Assembly (NCBI GenBank): GCA_002438065.1
Contig: DJSP01000061.1
Coordinates: forward strand, 1-16,481
From: Caryophanales bacterium UBA6331
Lineage (GTDB): Bacteria; Bacillota_I; Bacilli_A; RF39; UBA660
Direction: 5' to 3'
Length of the DNA stretch: 16,481 nucleotides
Numbering within the stretch: position 1 is the first letter of the stretch; every line of letters starts with the position of its first letter. The notes beneath the pieces were generated by a model that made no database searches, was not told where the DNA came from, and was given only the letters and a program-made list of their open reading frames with translations. Positions 1-6,102 of this stretch are shown here, in pieces. Both the position numbers and the translations under genes were made by a program.

Positions 1-398
1 GTATTTTGTTTATTAGTATTTATTTGTATCGTTTTTTCCATATTTGGACTATCCAGATGTGGATTTTCCATATCTGGATTTATAACTTCTTTATTCAATT
101 TAATGAAATGTGGGATTTCATATATTAAATAATTATATTCAAATAGTCCCTTATCATTTCTATATTTCTCTATTTCTAAATAATGTTGTTCCTGCAATTC
201 TTTCAAAATAGATCTTATTCCATCTCTACTTTCCTTACTTATTGCTACCAAGCCATTTAGAGAATAGTCCCAATCTTCAGGTAGAGACAACATAAATGAT
301 AATAACCCTTTTGCCTTATAACTTAAACTTTTATCTCTCAAGTGATAATTTGACATAATTGTATAATCCTTTGTTTTTTCTATTTTAAATACTGACAT
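1..398 (-). CDS. Replication initiator / replisome organizer with N-terminal helix-turn-helix (partial, C-terminus off the window)
   Basis: The ATG at 398-396 follows an AGGAGG at 404-409, and 132 codons are open to the window edge, so the 3' end is missing. The product opens MSVFKIEKTKDYTIMSNYHL, then has a winged-helix stretch with the family-typical LLSFMLSLPEDWDYS and GIRSILKELQEQHYLEIEK. This N-terminal domain is known from DnaD-like replisome organizers of Gram-positive ICEs, plasmids and phages, which bind origin DNA and recruit host primosome proteins. After residue 105 it enters a linker with repeated acidic PD/ME/NP units. A perfect TATAAT at 465-470 could be its -10 element, although no good -35 is seen. 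A terminator hairpin lies between that and the ribosome binding site. Family assignment is from recalled motifs; function in excised-element replication is inferred. Confidence 0.75.
   Translation of the reverse strand, partial: MSVFKIEKTKDYTIMSNYHLRDKSLSYKAKGLLSFMLSLPEDWDYSLNGLVAISKESRDGIRSILKELQEQHYLEIEKYRNDKGLFEYNYLIYEIPHFIKLNKEVINPDMENPHLDSPNMEKTIQINTNKQN
31..90 (-). repeat. Imperfect direct repeat coding for the acidic proline linker of the initiator
   Basis: The string ttttccatat(t/c)tgga occurs near 33-48 and again near 64-78, with related atccaga/atctgga pieces between. In the protein these encode alternating PDMEN, PHLD and PNMEK units. Such acidic Pro-Asp/Asn repeats in the linker after the winged helix are commonly seen in this initiator family and vary in copy number, probably by slippage. 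Confidence 0.5.
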
Positions 399-409
399 TA
401 TTACCTCCT

Positions 410-432
410 AAAAAAGCCAAATAATTGGCTTT
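410..432 (-). terminator. Intrinsic terminator or attenuator hairpin abutting the initiator's ribosome binding site
   Basis: On the minus strand an 8-bp stem AAAGCCAA/TTGGCTTT (432-425 with 420-413) with a 4-base TTAT loop runs straight into TTTTTT, which touches AGGAGG of the initiator gene. It is a good rho-independent terminator by shape. It either stops transcripts entering the element from the host gene or acts as an attenuator in the leader of the initiator mRNA. Confidence 0.6.
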
Positions 433-487
433 AGTTATATATACAATTTATAATAATACTCCAAATTATAGGTTGACATAATGTTTC

Positions 488-883
488 TTAATTTGTTTCC
501 ACGCCTATAACTTGCGACTGCTTTTTTGACACTGCCACATCATTAGCTGAAGCAATAATAATTGATTTAAGTAAATCTTCTACCTTTAAAGTCGTATTAG
601 GATCTAAAAACACTTGTGATCCTCCCATACTAGAAGCATTATTGCTAATTATCACATCATCTGTTAAATTAAGTTCTCCTCTTTGAATAGCCTCTTCAAT
701 AAGAAGTATTGTCATAATTTTAGTCATCGAAGCCGGAGCCATTTTTTCATCCGCATTTTTTTCATAAAGTATTTTACCAGTTGAATATTCCATTAATATA
801 GCACTTGGTGCATCAATAGTGAGTTCTTCAGCTTTTGGAAATAAAGGAACTAATAATATAAGCATTAATAATAATTTTTTCAT
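488..883 (-). pseudogene. D-alanyl-D-alanine carboxypeptidase (peptidase S11), 5' fragment cut by element insertion
   Basis: The product would be a secreted, membrane-associated penicillin-binding protein that trims the terminal D-Ala from peptidoglycan stem peptides. Visible are a signal peptide (residues 1-18, MKKLLLMLILLVPLF), APSAILMEYSTGKILYEKNAD typical of the family, the active-site SxxK as SMTK near residue 53, and the second motif SAN (SANDVAV) near residue 113. The family is normally about 380-440 residues and ends with a KTG motif and a membrane-anchoring helix; here only 131 codons remain. After SANDVAVS the frame reads KKQSQVIGVETN and stops, unlike any S11 protein I know. The host part is about 527-883 and the tail is element DNA. 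Without KTG the product cannot be catalytic. The start ATG follows AGGTGA. The precise paralogue (dacA, dacF and so on) cannot be told. Confidence 0.8.
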
Positions 884-913
884 ACATCACCTATATAAAT
901 GTATTCTTTTAAA

Positions 914-941
914 ATTATTTTATTCTCTTACTTACCATCAA
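914..941 (-). promoter_or_regulatory. Possible promoter of the truncated carboxypeptidase gene
   Basis: The minus strand shows TTGATG at 941-936 and AATAAT at 919-914, separated by 16 bases and about 30 bases before the start codon. Both hexamers are imperfect, and AT-rich DNA gives many such matches. Confidence 0.3.
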
Positions 942-964
942 AAGGAATACTATCATTTTATCAT

Positions 965-1300
965 TTAATCTTTTCCCTCTAACATAGCAGCATCCTCTAA
1001 CATTGAAAACGATACAAATAAATTTCGATATCTAAATTTAGCTTCAATCATTGGTAATTTCTTTTGTTCTTCAGTTAATGGGTTAAAAATACAACCACAA
1101 ACATTTCCTTTTTTAGCTATTGATTTAAATGATAAACATTCATTACATTTAACTACATCATAATAAGAACATTTTCCATCCAAATTAAACACTTTAAGAA
1201 TAGAATGCACTTCAAATTTACAAATATGCCTAAATTCTTTATGTTTATCTTTATAAATTGTATCTCTTTCAATTAATTTTCTTAATTTTAAATTTCCCAT
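965..1300 (-). CDS. Cysteine-rich protein of unknown function
   Basis: This 111-residue product is not recognised. It is basic in its first third, then has clustered cysteines: C44 (KCSYY), C53 and C56 (KCNEC), and C68 and C70 (VCGC), a layout compatible with a small metal-binding fold. No signal peptide or membrane segment is visible. The ribosome binding site is weak (only GAAAG/GTAG-like purines ahead of the ATG at 1300), and the upstream leader is itself the decayed dnaI 3' end. It lies between two scars: the dnaI remnant upstream and the interrupted carboxypeptidase gene downstream. It could be a passenger gene of an acquired segment, an old host gene that once followed dnaI, or a damaged frame. 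The absence of stops over 111 codons and reasonable codon use support coding only moderately. Confidence 0.45.
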   Translation of the reverse strand: MGNLKLRKLIERDTIYKDKHKEFRHICKFEVHSILKVFNLDGKCSYYDVVKCNECLSFKSIAKKGNVCGCIFNPLTEEQKKLPMIEAKFRYRNLFVSFSMLEDAAMLEGKD

Positions 1301-1307
1301 AATAATT

Positions 1308-1517
1308 CTACTTTCTTTTGTTTTATCTTATTAATTCTTTTCATTATTATTAATAATAAAATGTTCTTTTAATTAATTTATTATTCATAAAAAAGGTTGC
1401 TTCATATACAATATTATCAAGAAGTAATAAGTTATATCTTTTTTATTTAAAGTAAACATATGTAAATTATTCTTTTAATCTTCTAAATAGTTCATATTAA
1501 TAAACTAATCATTAATG
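1308..1517 (-). pseudogene. Decayed duplicate of the 3' third of dnaI
   Basis: This stretch is visibly related to the intact dnaI in the same orientation. 1308-1340 matches the last bases of dnaI (2828-2860), including the TAG stop and KELI codons. 1342-1380 matches 2920-2958 (about 35 of 39 bases, the EEHFIIKNN region). From 1381 the match follows 3036 onward and reads LLLDNIVYEAT against LLLDDIGAEAT of the Walker B motif, continuing with fading similarity through the PELLRSL region. Two internal deletions and several stops and frameshifts make it non-functional. It ends at the stop codon of the broken ATPase gene, so the ATPase gene lies exactly between the intact dnaI end and this copy. 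The right boundary (about 1500-1517) is approximate. Confidence 0.75.
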
Positions 1518-2760
1518 TTATAAATCTAAACTATCTTTATTAAGTAAAAATTCATGAATACCAACAACTAATATTCCTTCTTCGGTAATCCAGTGCTTAA
1601 TATTATCTTTAACAACAATAATTTTTTTAAAATTATCATTAATGTTCATAAATGGTCTTTCTTCTTGAATTGTTTTTTCTCTTGTGTCCAAATTTAATGT
1701 TGATTGAATATAATATCTTTTATTTCCTAAATTACAAACAAAATCTATTTCTAATTGTTTTCTACTTTTATTTTCATCTCTTATTTCAACAACACCTACA
1801 TCAACGTTATATCCCCTAACAATTAGTTCATTATATATTATATTTTCCATTAAGTGATTTTCTTCCTGTTGTCTAAAATTTAATCTAGCATTTCTTAATC
1901 CAATATCTGAAAAATAATATTTTTGCGGTGTTTGAATATATTTTTTCTTTAACATCATATCTGTCTGATTTATTTACGATAAACGAATCTTCAATATATT
2001 TTAAATAAGTATTTACCGTATTAGATGATATTTTCTTTTCTCCATTACTAACAAATGTGTCATATATTTTTTTAGGATTAGTAAGTGATCCTACAGAAGA
2101 TGCAAGCATATTAATAATTGAATCAAGTATATCTACTCTTTGAATCTTATTACGTTCAACAATATCTTTAATATAAGTTCTTTCAAACTCGTCCTTTAGA
2201 TATTGTGACTTTTCTTCATCTGTTTTTTTAGATAAAATTAATGGTAATCCACCATATGTAATATATTCTTCCCAAGCATCATATCTATCGCCATTATAAG
2301 CACTTAAAAATTCATCAAATGAAAGTGGAAAAATTCGAACTTGATCTCCCCTGCCTCTAAATTCAGTAATTATATCTGATGATAAAAACTTAGAATTACT
2401 TCCCGTAACATATACATCTATATTTTTTTCATAAAGCAAACCATTTAATACAAATTCAAATCCTTCAACTAATTGAATTTCATCTACAATAACATAATAC
2501 ATATCATCATCTTTTATATTCGAAAATATATACTCATTTAATTTTTTTGCATCATGATATTTTTTATTTTCTTCTTTATCAAGAGCAAGTCTAATAATAT
2601 GATCTTCTTTTACACCTGATTTTGTTAAGTAATTTACAAACAATTCATTTAATAAATAAGATTTACCACATCTTCTAATACCAGTCACTATTTTAATTAA
2701 TCCATTTTCTTTTCTACTTATTAACCTATTTAAATAAATATCTCTTTTTATTTCTTTCAT
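1518..2760 (-). pseudogene. AAA+ ATPase with DUF4143 domain, broken by a one-base frameshift
   Basis: The gene encodes an ATP-binding protein of the AAA_14/DUF4143 type, common single-gene accessory loci of unknown physiological role. The N-terminal part carries Walker A in GIRRCGKSYLL, Walker B in YYVIVDEIQLV and a TGSNSK sensor-like motif. A winged-helix stretch with NTVNTYLKYIEDSFIV leads into DUF4143. At about 1942-1948 the reading frame breaks inside GAAAAAA: YDVKEK continues out of frame, whereas the +1 frame resumes as KKYIQTPQKYYFSDIGLRNA, the expected family sequence. The downstream frame then runs through the nuclease-like core (QLEIDFV...YYIQ) to the stop at 1518. One lost base in the purine run explains it; a sequencing or assembly error in the A-run is possible. 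I take ATG 2760 as start because GGAGG lies five bases before it; the more upstream ATG overlaps that site. Confidence 0.85.
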
Positions 2761-2769
2761 GCATGCCTC

Positions 2770-2809
2770 CATTGAGAATTTTTGCCACTTTTACCACTTT
2801 TTCTCAATG
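2770..2809 (-). promoter_or_regulatory. Inverted repeat with tandem AAAAGTGG motifs before the ATPase gene
   Basis: CATTGAGAA (2770-2778) and TTCTCAATG (2801-2809) form a 9-bp perfect inverted repeat around a 22-base centre. On the minus strand that centre holds two 9-base units, AAAAGTGGT and AAAAGTGGC. The downstream arm touches GGAGG of the ATPase gene, so the structure could sequester its ribosome binding site or act as an operator. No U-tract follows, so it is not a terminator. Function is inference. Confidence 0.5.
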
Positions 2810-2827
2810 AAATATTAATTATCTAAA

Positions 2828-3739
2828 CTATTTTCTTCTATTTTCCCCTATTAATTCTTTATTATTAGTTAAAAACTTAATTCTTTCCATTATTCGTCTA
2901 GCCTTAATTTTTTCTTCATCATTATTCTTAATAATAAAGTGTTCTTCTAATTCATTTAAATTTAAATTAGATGTAAAGAATGTACTCAACTTATTATCCA
3001 TTCTATATTGCAAAATAGTACCTAATATTTCATCCCTATTCCATAAAGAAGTTGCTTCTGCCCCAATATCATCAAGAAGTAATAAATCACATTTTTTTAT
3101 TTCATTAAGTCTATCATTAAAATCCTCGTTACCAAAACCTTCTTTTAAACTTCTAAGTAATTCAGGATAATAAACAATAATAGAACTGTATCCATCTTTA
3201 GCAAGTTCATTTAATAAAGCACTAACAATAAATGTTTTACCAGAACCAAAAGATCCACTTAAATATAATCCCTTTTGTTTACTATCTTTTTTATAATCTT
3301 TATAAAATTTAGTTATCCATTTAATTATTTCTAATCTTTCTTTACTAGATGGATCAATATCTTTAATTCTAGCCCTCTTAATTTCATAAGGTATTTCAAA
3401 AAACTTAGATTTAATCTCTTCTTTATCTTTTAAATCTTTCTTCATATATTTACAAGCTACATAATTAAAATCTATTGTGTTACCATTAACTTTAGGATAA
3501 TAAACTAAACCATTACATTTATTCTTACATGACATTAAATTCTTACAATTTTTACAATTATTAAGTTCACTAACACTTCTTTCTAATTTAGAAGTATATT
3601 TATATGCTATATCATCTTTAATTTTTAGAGAAACTACTAACTTTTTAAAATCATCATCTTTTAAAGCTTCAATATAATCATGTTTCATCATCATCTCTAA
3701 ATTATTATTTTTATAATTATCTATATTTAATTTATCCAT
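2828..3739 (-). CDS. dnaI: Primosomal helicase loader DnaI
   Basis: DnaI is the AAA+ loader that places the replicative helicase DnaC on DNA in Bacilli. The 303-residue product has a cysteine-rich N-terminal domain (C62, C65, C71, C75, C96), matching the zinc-binding helicase-contact domain of DnaI. It is followed by an AAA+ domain with Walker A GSFGSGKT (162-169), Walker B LLLLDDIGAEA (219-229), a sensor-1 TSN (256-258) and ARRIMERI, which likely contains the arginine finger. Length is close to the roughly 310 residues of Bacillus DnaI. The ATG overlaps the stop of dnaB by one base (TAATG), so translation is probably coupled. The 3' end is followed after about 20 bases by the inverted repeat of the acquired ATPase gene, with no terminator seen. 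A decayed copy of its own 3' end lies 1.5 kb downstream. Confidence 0.93.
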   Translation of the reverse strand: MDKLNIDNYKNNNLEMMMKHDYIEALKDDDFKKLVVSLKIKDDIAYKYTSKLERSVSELNNCKNCKNLMSCKNKCNGLVYYPKVNGNTIDFNYVACKYMKKDLKDKEEIKSKFFEIPYEIKRARIKDIDPSSKERLEIIKWITKFYKDYKKDSKQKGLYLSGSFGSGKTFIVSALLNELAKDGYSSIIVYYPELLRSLKEGFGNEDFNDRLNEIKKCDLLLLDDIGAEATSLWNRDEILGTILQYRMDNKLSTFFTSNLNLNELEEHFIIKNNDEEKIKARRIMERIKFLTNNKELIGENRRK

Positions 3740-5013
3740 TATTTAAACTCCTTAAGTAAAGCTTCTATTTCTTTCTTTTCTTCTTCACTTACCTTATTAT
3801 CTTTTTGTTCATTATCAAACCAAACAGGTAATTTAACACTCTTATTTATTTCTTTTTTAGGTTTCTTTTTATATTCTCTTTTAGCCTGTTCCATTGCTGA
3901 CTTTGCAGTCTTTATTCCTAGTCTAGTCCATTGCCCTGCAATTGCTTCTACATATGCCTTATTAAGCTTATTATCACTAATTTTTAAAACATAATCAATT
4001 AAAACATTTATAACAGCTGGTGGCATACTTAAATCTAACGCTAAAAACTCTAATAATTTTAAATCTCTAGGTGTTGGATTATTATTTTTATATTTACTCT
4101 TTAAGAAATCATAAGGAGTAGTATTTTCAAATATATAAACCATTTTTCCTGTATTAGATACATCCCCTTCAGGACTCTTTAAATACTCAGGCTGAGTTCT
4201 ATAAATAATAGTAGGTAAACTTCCTCCATTATTATATTCATAATATTTTCTTACTTCTTTAATAAATAATTCTTTATTAATAAGTCCATTTTCATCAATA
4301 GTAAGTCTTAATATCTCTCCTACTTTTAAAGTATCTAAATTATATACAAAGGCAAGATTATTAATAAGTTCTTTAGATTTCTTATTAAATGCTCCACTAC
4401 TAAGCACTTTATTAGGAATACTATCTTTTAAAGAATCAAAATCAATTAAATTATCTACTTTAGGTTTATTACTATTTTTATTCTTAATATCTTCATTATT
4501 AAACATAGAACCAACACTACTTTTAAATGTATCATTAAGTTTACATGATATATCTACATAATCATCATATTTAAGATTAACTTTTTTATATGATTTAACT
4601 AAATTATTGTATTCATTAACACCGATATTATTATATAGAACTATATTTAAAACAGGATGATTAAAGAATTCATAAGCACTTATTGGTGAATATAATTCAT
4701 ATATATAATAATTTATGTTATCTCCATTTTTATAATATGTTTTAATTAATCCGACTGCTTCTAAAGCATTTCTTGCTTCTTTTATTTCTTTTAAGCCACT
4801 TTTTAAAAATGTCATTAAATGATGATGATTATAACTAGTACTTGCCGTTAGTGTTCTATCTAAATCACTCCATAATGTTAAATATAAACTTATTGGTAAC
4901 GATCCTATAATAGGCTCATATAAATTAATTAAATTTACTTTATCGTTATCTGTTAATATTGTTTTATTAACTACTACATAATTATCTGCTGGTAATAAAT
5001 TTGCATCATTCAT
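3739..5013 (-). CDS. dnaB: Replication initiation and membrane attachment protein DnaB (Gram-positive type)
   Basis: This is the Gram-positive DnaB, a DnaD-family protein acting after DnaA in helicase loading at oriC and at restart sites; it is not the helicase. The N-terminal winged-helix region carries the typical YEPIIGSLPISLYLTLW (about 32-48). A low-complexity linker follows, and the C-terminal DnaD-like domain has DLSMPPAVINVLIDYVL followed by YVEAIAGQW, the conserved YxxxIxxxW signature of the DDBH2 module. The C-terminal end is lysine/glutamate-rich. I place the start at the ATG at 5013 because AGAAGG lies nine bases upstream and the family-like sequence starts there (MNDANLLPADNY). 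The longer open frame to 5088 adds a hydrophobic stretch that is promoter DNA read as protein. It forms an operon with dnaI. At 424 residues it is slightly shorter than Bacillus DnaB (about 470). Confidence 0.9.
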   Translation of the reverse strand: MNDANLLPADNYVVVNKTILTDNDKVNLINLYEPIIGSLPISLYLTLWSDLDRTLTASTSYNHHHLMTFLKSGLKEIKEARNALEAVGLIKTYYKNGDNINYYIYELYSPISAYEFFNHPVLNIVLYNNIGVNEYNNLVKSYKKVNLKYDDYVDISCKLNDTFKSSVGSMFNNEDIKNKNSNKPKVDNLIDFDSLKDSIPNKVLSSGAFNKKSKELINNLAFVYNLDTLKVGEILRLTIDENGLINKELFIKEVRKYYEYNNGGSLPTIIYRTQPEYLKSPEGDVSNTGKMVYIFENTTPYDFLKSKYKNNNPTPRDLKLLEFLALDLSMPPAVINVLIDYVLKISDNKLNKAYVEAIAGQWTRLGIKTAKSAMEQAKREYKKKPKKEINKSVKLPVWFDNEQKDNKVSEEEKKEIEALLKEFK

Positions 5014-5043
5014 ATATATTAGCCTTCTTTCAACATCTATTTT

Positions 5044-5072
5044 ATTATTTAAATCAATCAAAAGCAAGACAA
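5044..5072 (-). promoter_or_regulatory. Probable promoter of dnaB-dnaI
   Basis: The minus strand has TTGTCT at 5072-5067, a 17-base spacer, then AATAAT at 5049-5044, ending 30 bases before the dnaB start. It lies back to back with the glycosyltransferase promoter in a 135-base divergent region. Confidence 0.45.
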
Positions 5073-5099
5073 TGTTTAAAATAAGCATATACTTTACTC

Positions 5100-5128
5100 T
5101 TAACTATTTTAAAATAAAATGTTATGAT
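5100..5128 (+). promoter_or_regulatory. Probable promoter of the glycosyltransferase gene
   Basis: TTAACT (5100-5105), a 17-base spacer and TATGAT (5123-5128) form a reasonable sigma-A-like promoter. The predicted start is near 5135, leaving a very short leader containing GGAGG at 5139-5143. Confidence 0.5.
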
Positions 5129-5148
5129 TAGTTTAATTGGAGGATGTA

Positions 5149-6090
5149 ATGAAATTAGATGTAATAATTCCTTGTTATAATGAAGAAGGAAATATATTTT
5201 TATTAAATAATAAATTGAAAGATATTTTAAAAGATATTAATTATAAGTTAATTTATATTAATGATGGTTCTCAAGATAAAACTTATGAAAAATTAGAAAC
5301 TATATATAATCAAGATAAAGAACATATTAAAGTTATTAACTTTAGTCGTAACTTTGGTAAGGATGCAGCTATATTTGCGGGAATGAAATATAGTAATGCG
5401 AAATATTGTGCTATTATTGATAGTGATATGCAACAAAATCCTAAATATTTAATTAAAATGTTAAATTTTCTAGAAGAAAATCCTGATTATGATCAGGTAG
5501 CTATGATTAATAAAGAAAGATCTAATGATAATTTCTTTGTTAAATCTTTAAAAAAATTATTTTATAAATTTATTAATTTAATTAGTGATACTAAATTTAA
5601 AGAAGATGCATCAGACTTTAGAATGTTTAGTAAAAGTGCTAAAGAAGCTATTCTAAACTTAGGTGAAATAAATAGATTTTCTAAAGGAATCTTCTCATGG
5701 ATAGGTTTTAAAACTAAATATTTAGAATATAAAGTGGAAAAAAGATATTCAGGTAAATCTAATTTTAATTTAACTAATTCTTTTAAATATGCTTTTAATG
5801 GTATTATTAACTTTAGTACTAAGCCTTTAAGAATGGCAACAATTACTGGATTACTAACTTCTTCTATATCATTTATTTATTTTATTATAATGTTATTAGA
5901 GACTTTAATTAAGGGAAATGATGTTCCTGGTTATCCATCTATTATATGTTTAATTTTAATATTAGGTGGTATTAATCTTCTTGCTATAGGTATAGTTGGA
6001 GAATACATATCTAAAATATATTTAGAAATTAAAAAAAGACCTATATATATTACTAAGAATACATTAGGTTTTGATGAAGATGTTTTATAG
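5149..6090 (+). CDS. Polyprenyl-phosphate glycosyltransferase, GtrB/DPM1-like (GT2 family)
   Basis: A membrane-bound GT2 enzyme that moves a sugar from a nucleotide donor to a polyprenyl phosphate on the cytoplasmic face, supplying lipid-linked sugar for decorating surface glycopolymers or O-antigen-like chains. Motifs visible: VIIPCYNEEGNI (5-16), IYINDGSQDKT (35-45), the donor/metal site DSDMQQNP (91-98), SDFRMF (155-160) and KRYSGKSNF (198-206). Two membrane helices follow (about 228-254 and 264-288), with GIVGEYISKIYLEIKKRP between the membrane and tail, as in GtrB and YkoT-type proteins; 313 residues is the usual length. I choose ATG 5149, five bases after GGAGG, over the upstream TTG at 5137 that overlaps it. 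It is the only plus-strand gene and has no GtrA flippase or polytopic transferase beside it, so the sugar and acceptor are unknown. Confidence 0.88.
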   Translation: MKLDVIIPCYNEEGNIFLLNNKLKDILKDINYKLIYINDGSQDKTYEKLETIYNQDKEHIKVINFSRNFGKDAAIFAGMKYSNAKYCAIIDSDMQQNPKYLIKMLNFLEENPDYDQVAMINKERSNDNFFVKSLKKLFYKFINLISDTKFKEDASDFRMFSKSAKEAILNLGEINRFSKGIFSWIGFKTKYLEYKVEKRYSGKSNFNLTNSFKYAFNGIINFSTKPLRMATITGLLTSSISFIYFIIMLLETLIKGNDVPGYPSIICLILILGGINLLAIGIVGEYISKIYLEIKKRPIYITKNTLGFDEDVL

Positions 6091-6100
6091 CATCTTTTTT
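6077..6100 (+). terminator. Intrinsic terminator of the glycosyltransferase gene
   Basis: AAGATG (6077-6082) pairs with CATCTT (6091-6096) around an 8-base loop that includes the TAG stop, followed by further T residues to 6100. The 3' end of the coding region is part of the stem. Confidence 0.6.
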
Positions 6101-6102
6101 AT

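Larger units (their letters stand above)
1..528. mobile_element. Right-hand edge of an integrated mobile element, probably an ICE
   Basis: The D-Ala-D-Ala carboxypeptidase reading frame coming from the right loses all family similarity just after the SAND motif, at about 511-530. From there leftwards the DNA holds a replication-initiator gene of the type carried by conjugative elements and plasmids, pointing away from the junction into the element. The rest of the element, including any integrase and the second half of the carboxypeptidase gene, lies outside the window. The exact junction base is not determinable here: no direct or inverted repeat marking it is evident, as would be expected if a site-specific recombinase used a short core. 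The element class (ICE rather than phage or integrated plasmid) is inference from the initiator family. Confidence 0.6.

Noticed and set aside
1930..1960. Programmed frameshift producing a full ATPase
   Set aside because: The shift needed is +1 in GAAAAAA with no rare codon, stop codon or stimulatory structure at the site; a simple base loss is the easier explanation.
5014..5088. Hydrophobic N-terminal extension of DnaB (possible signal anchor)
   Set aside because: The stretch contains the -10 and -35 elements and the ribosome binding site for the ATG at 5013, where family similarity starts.
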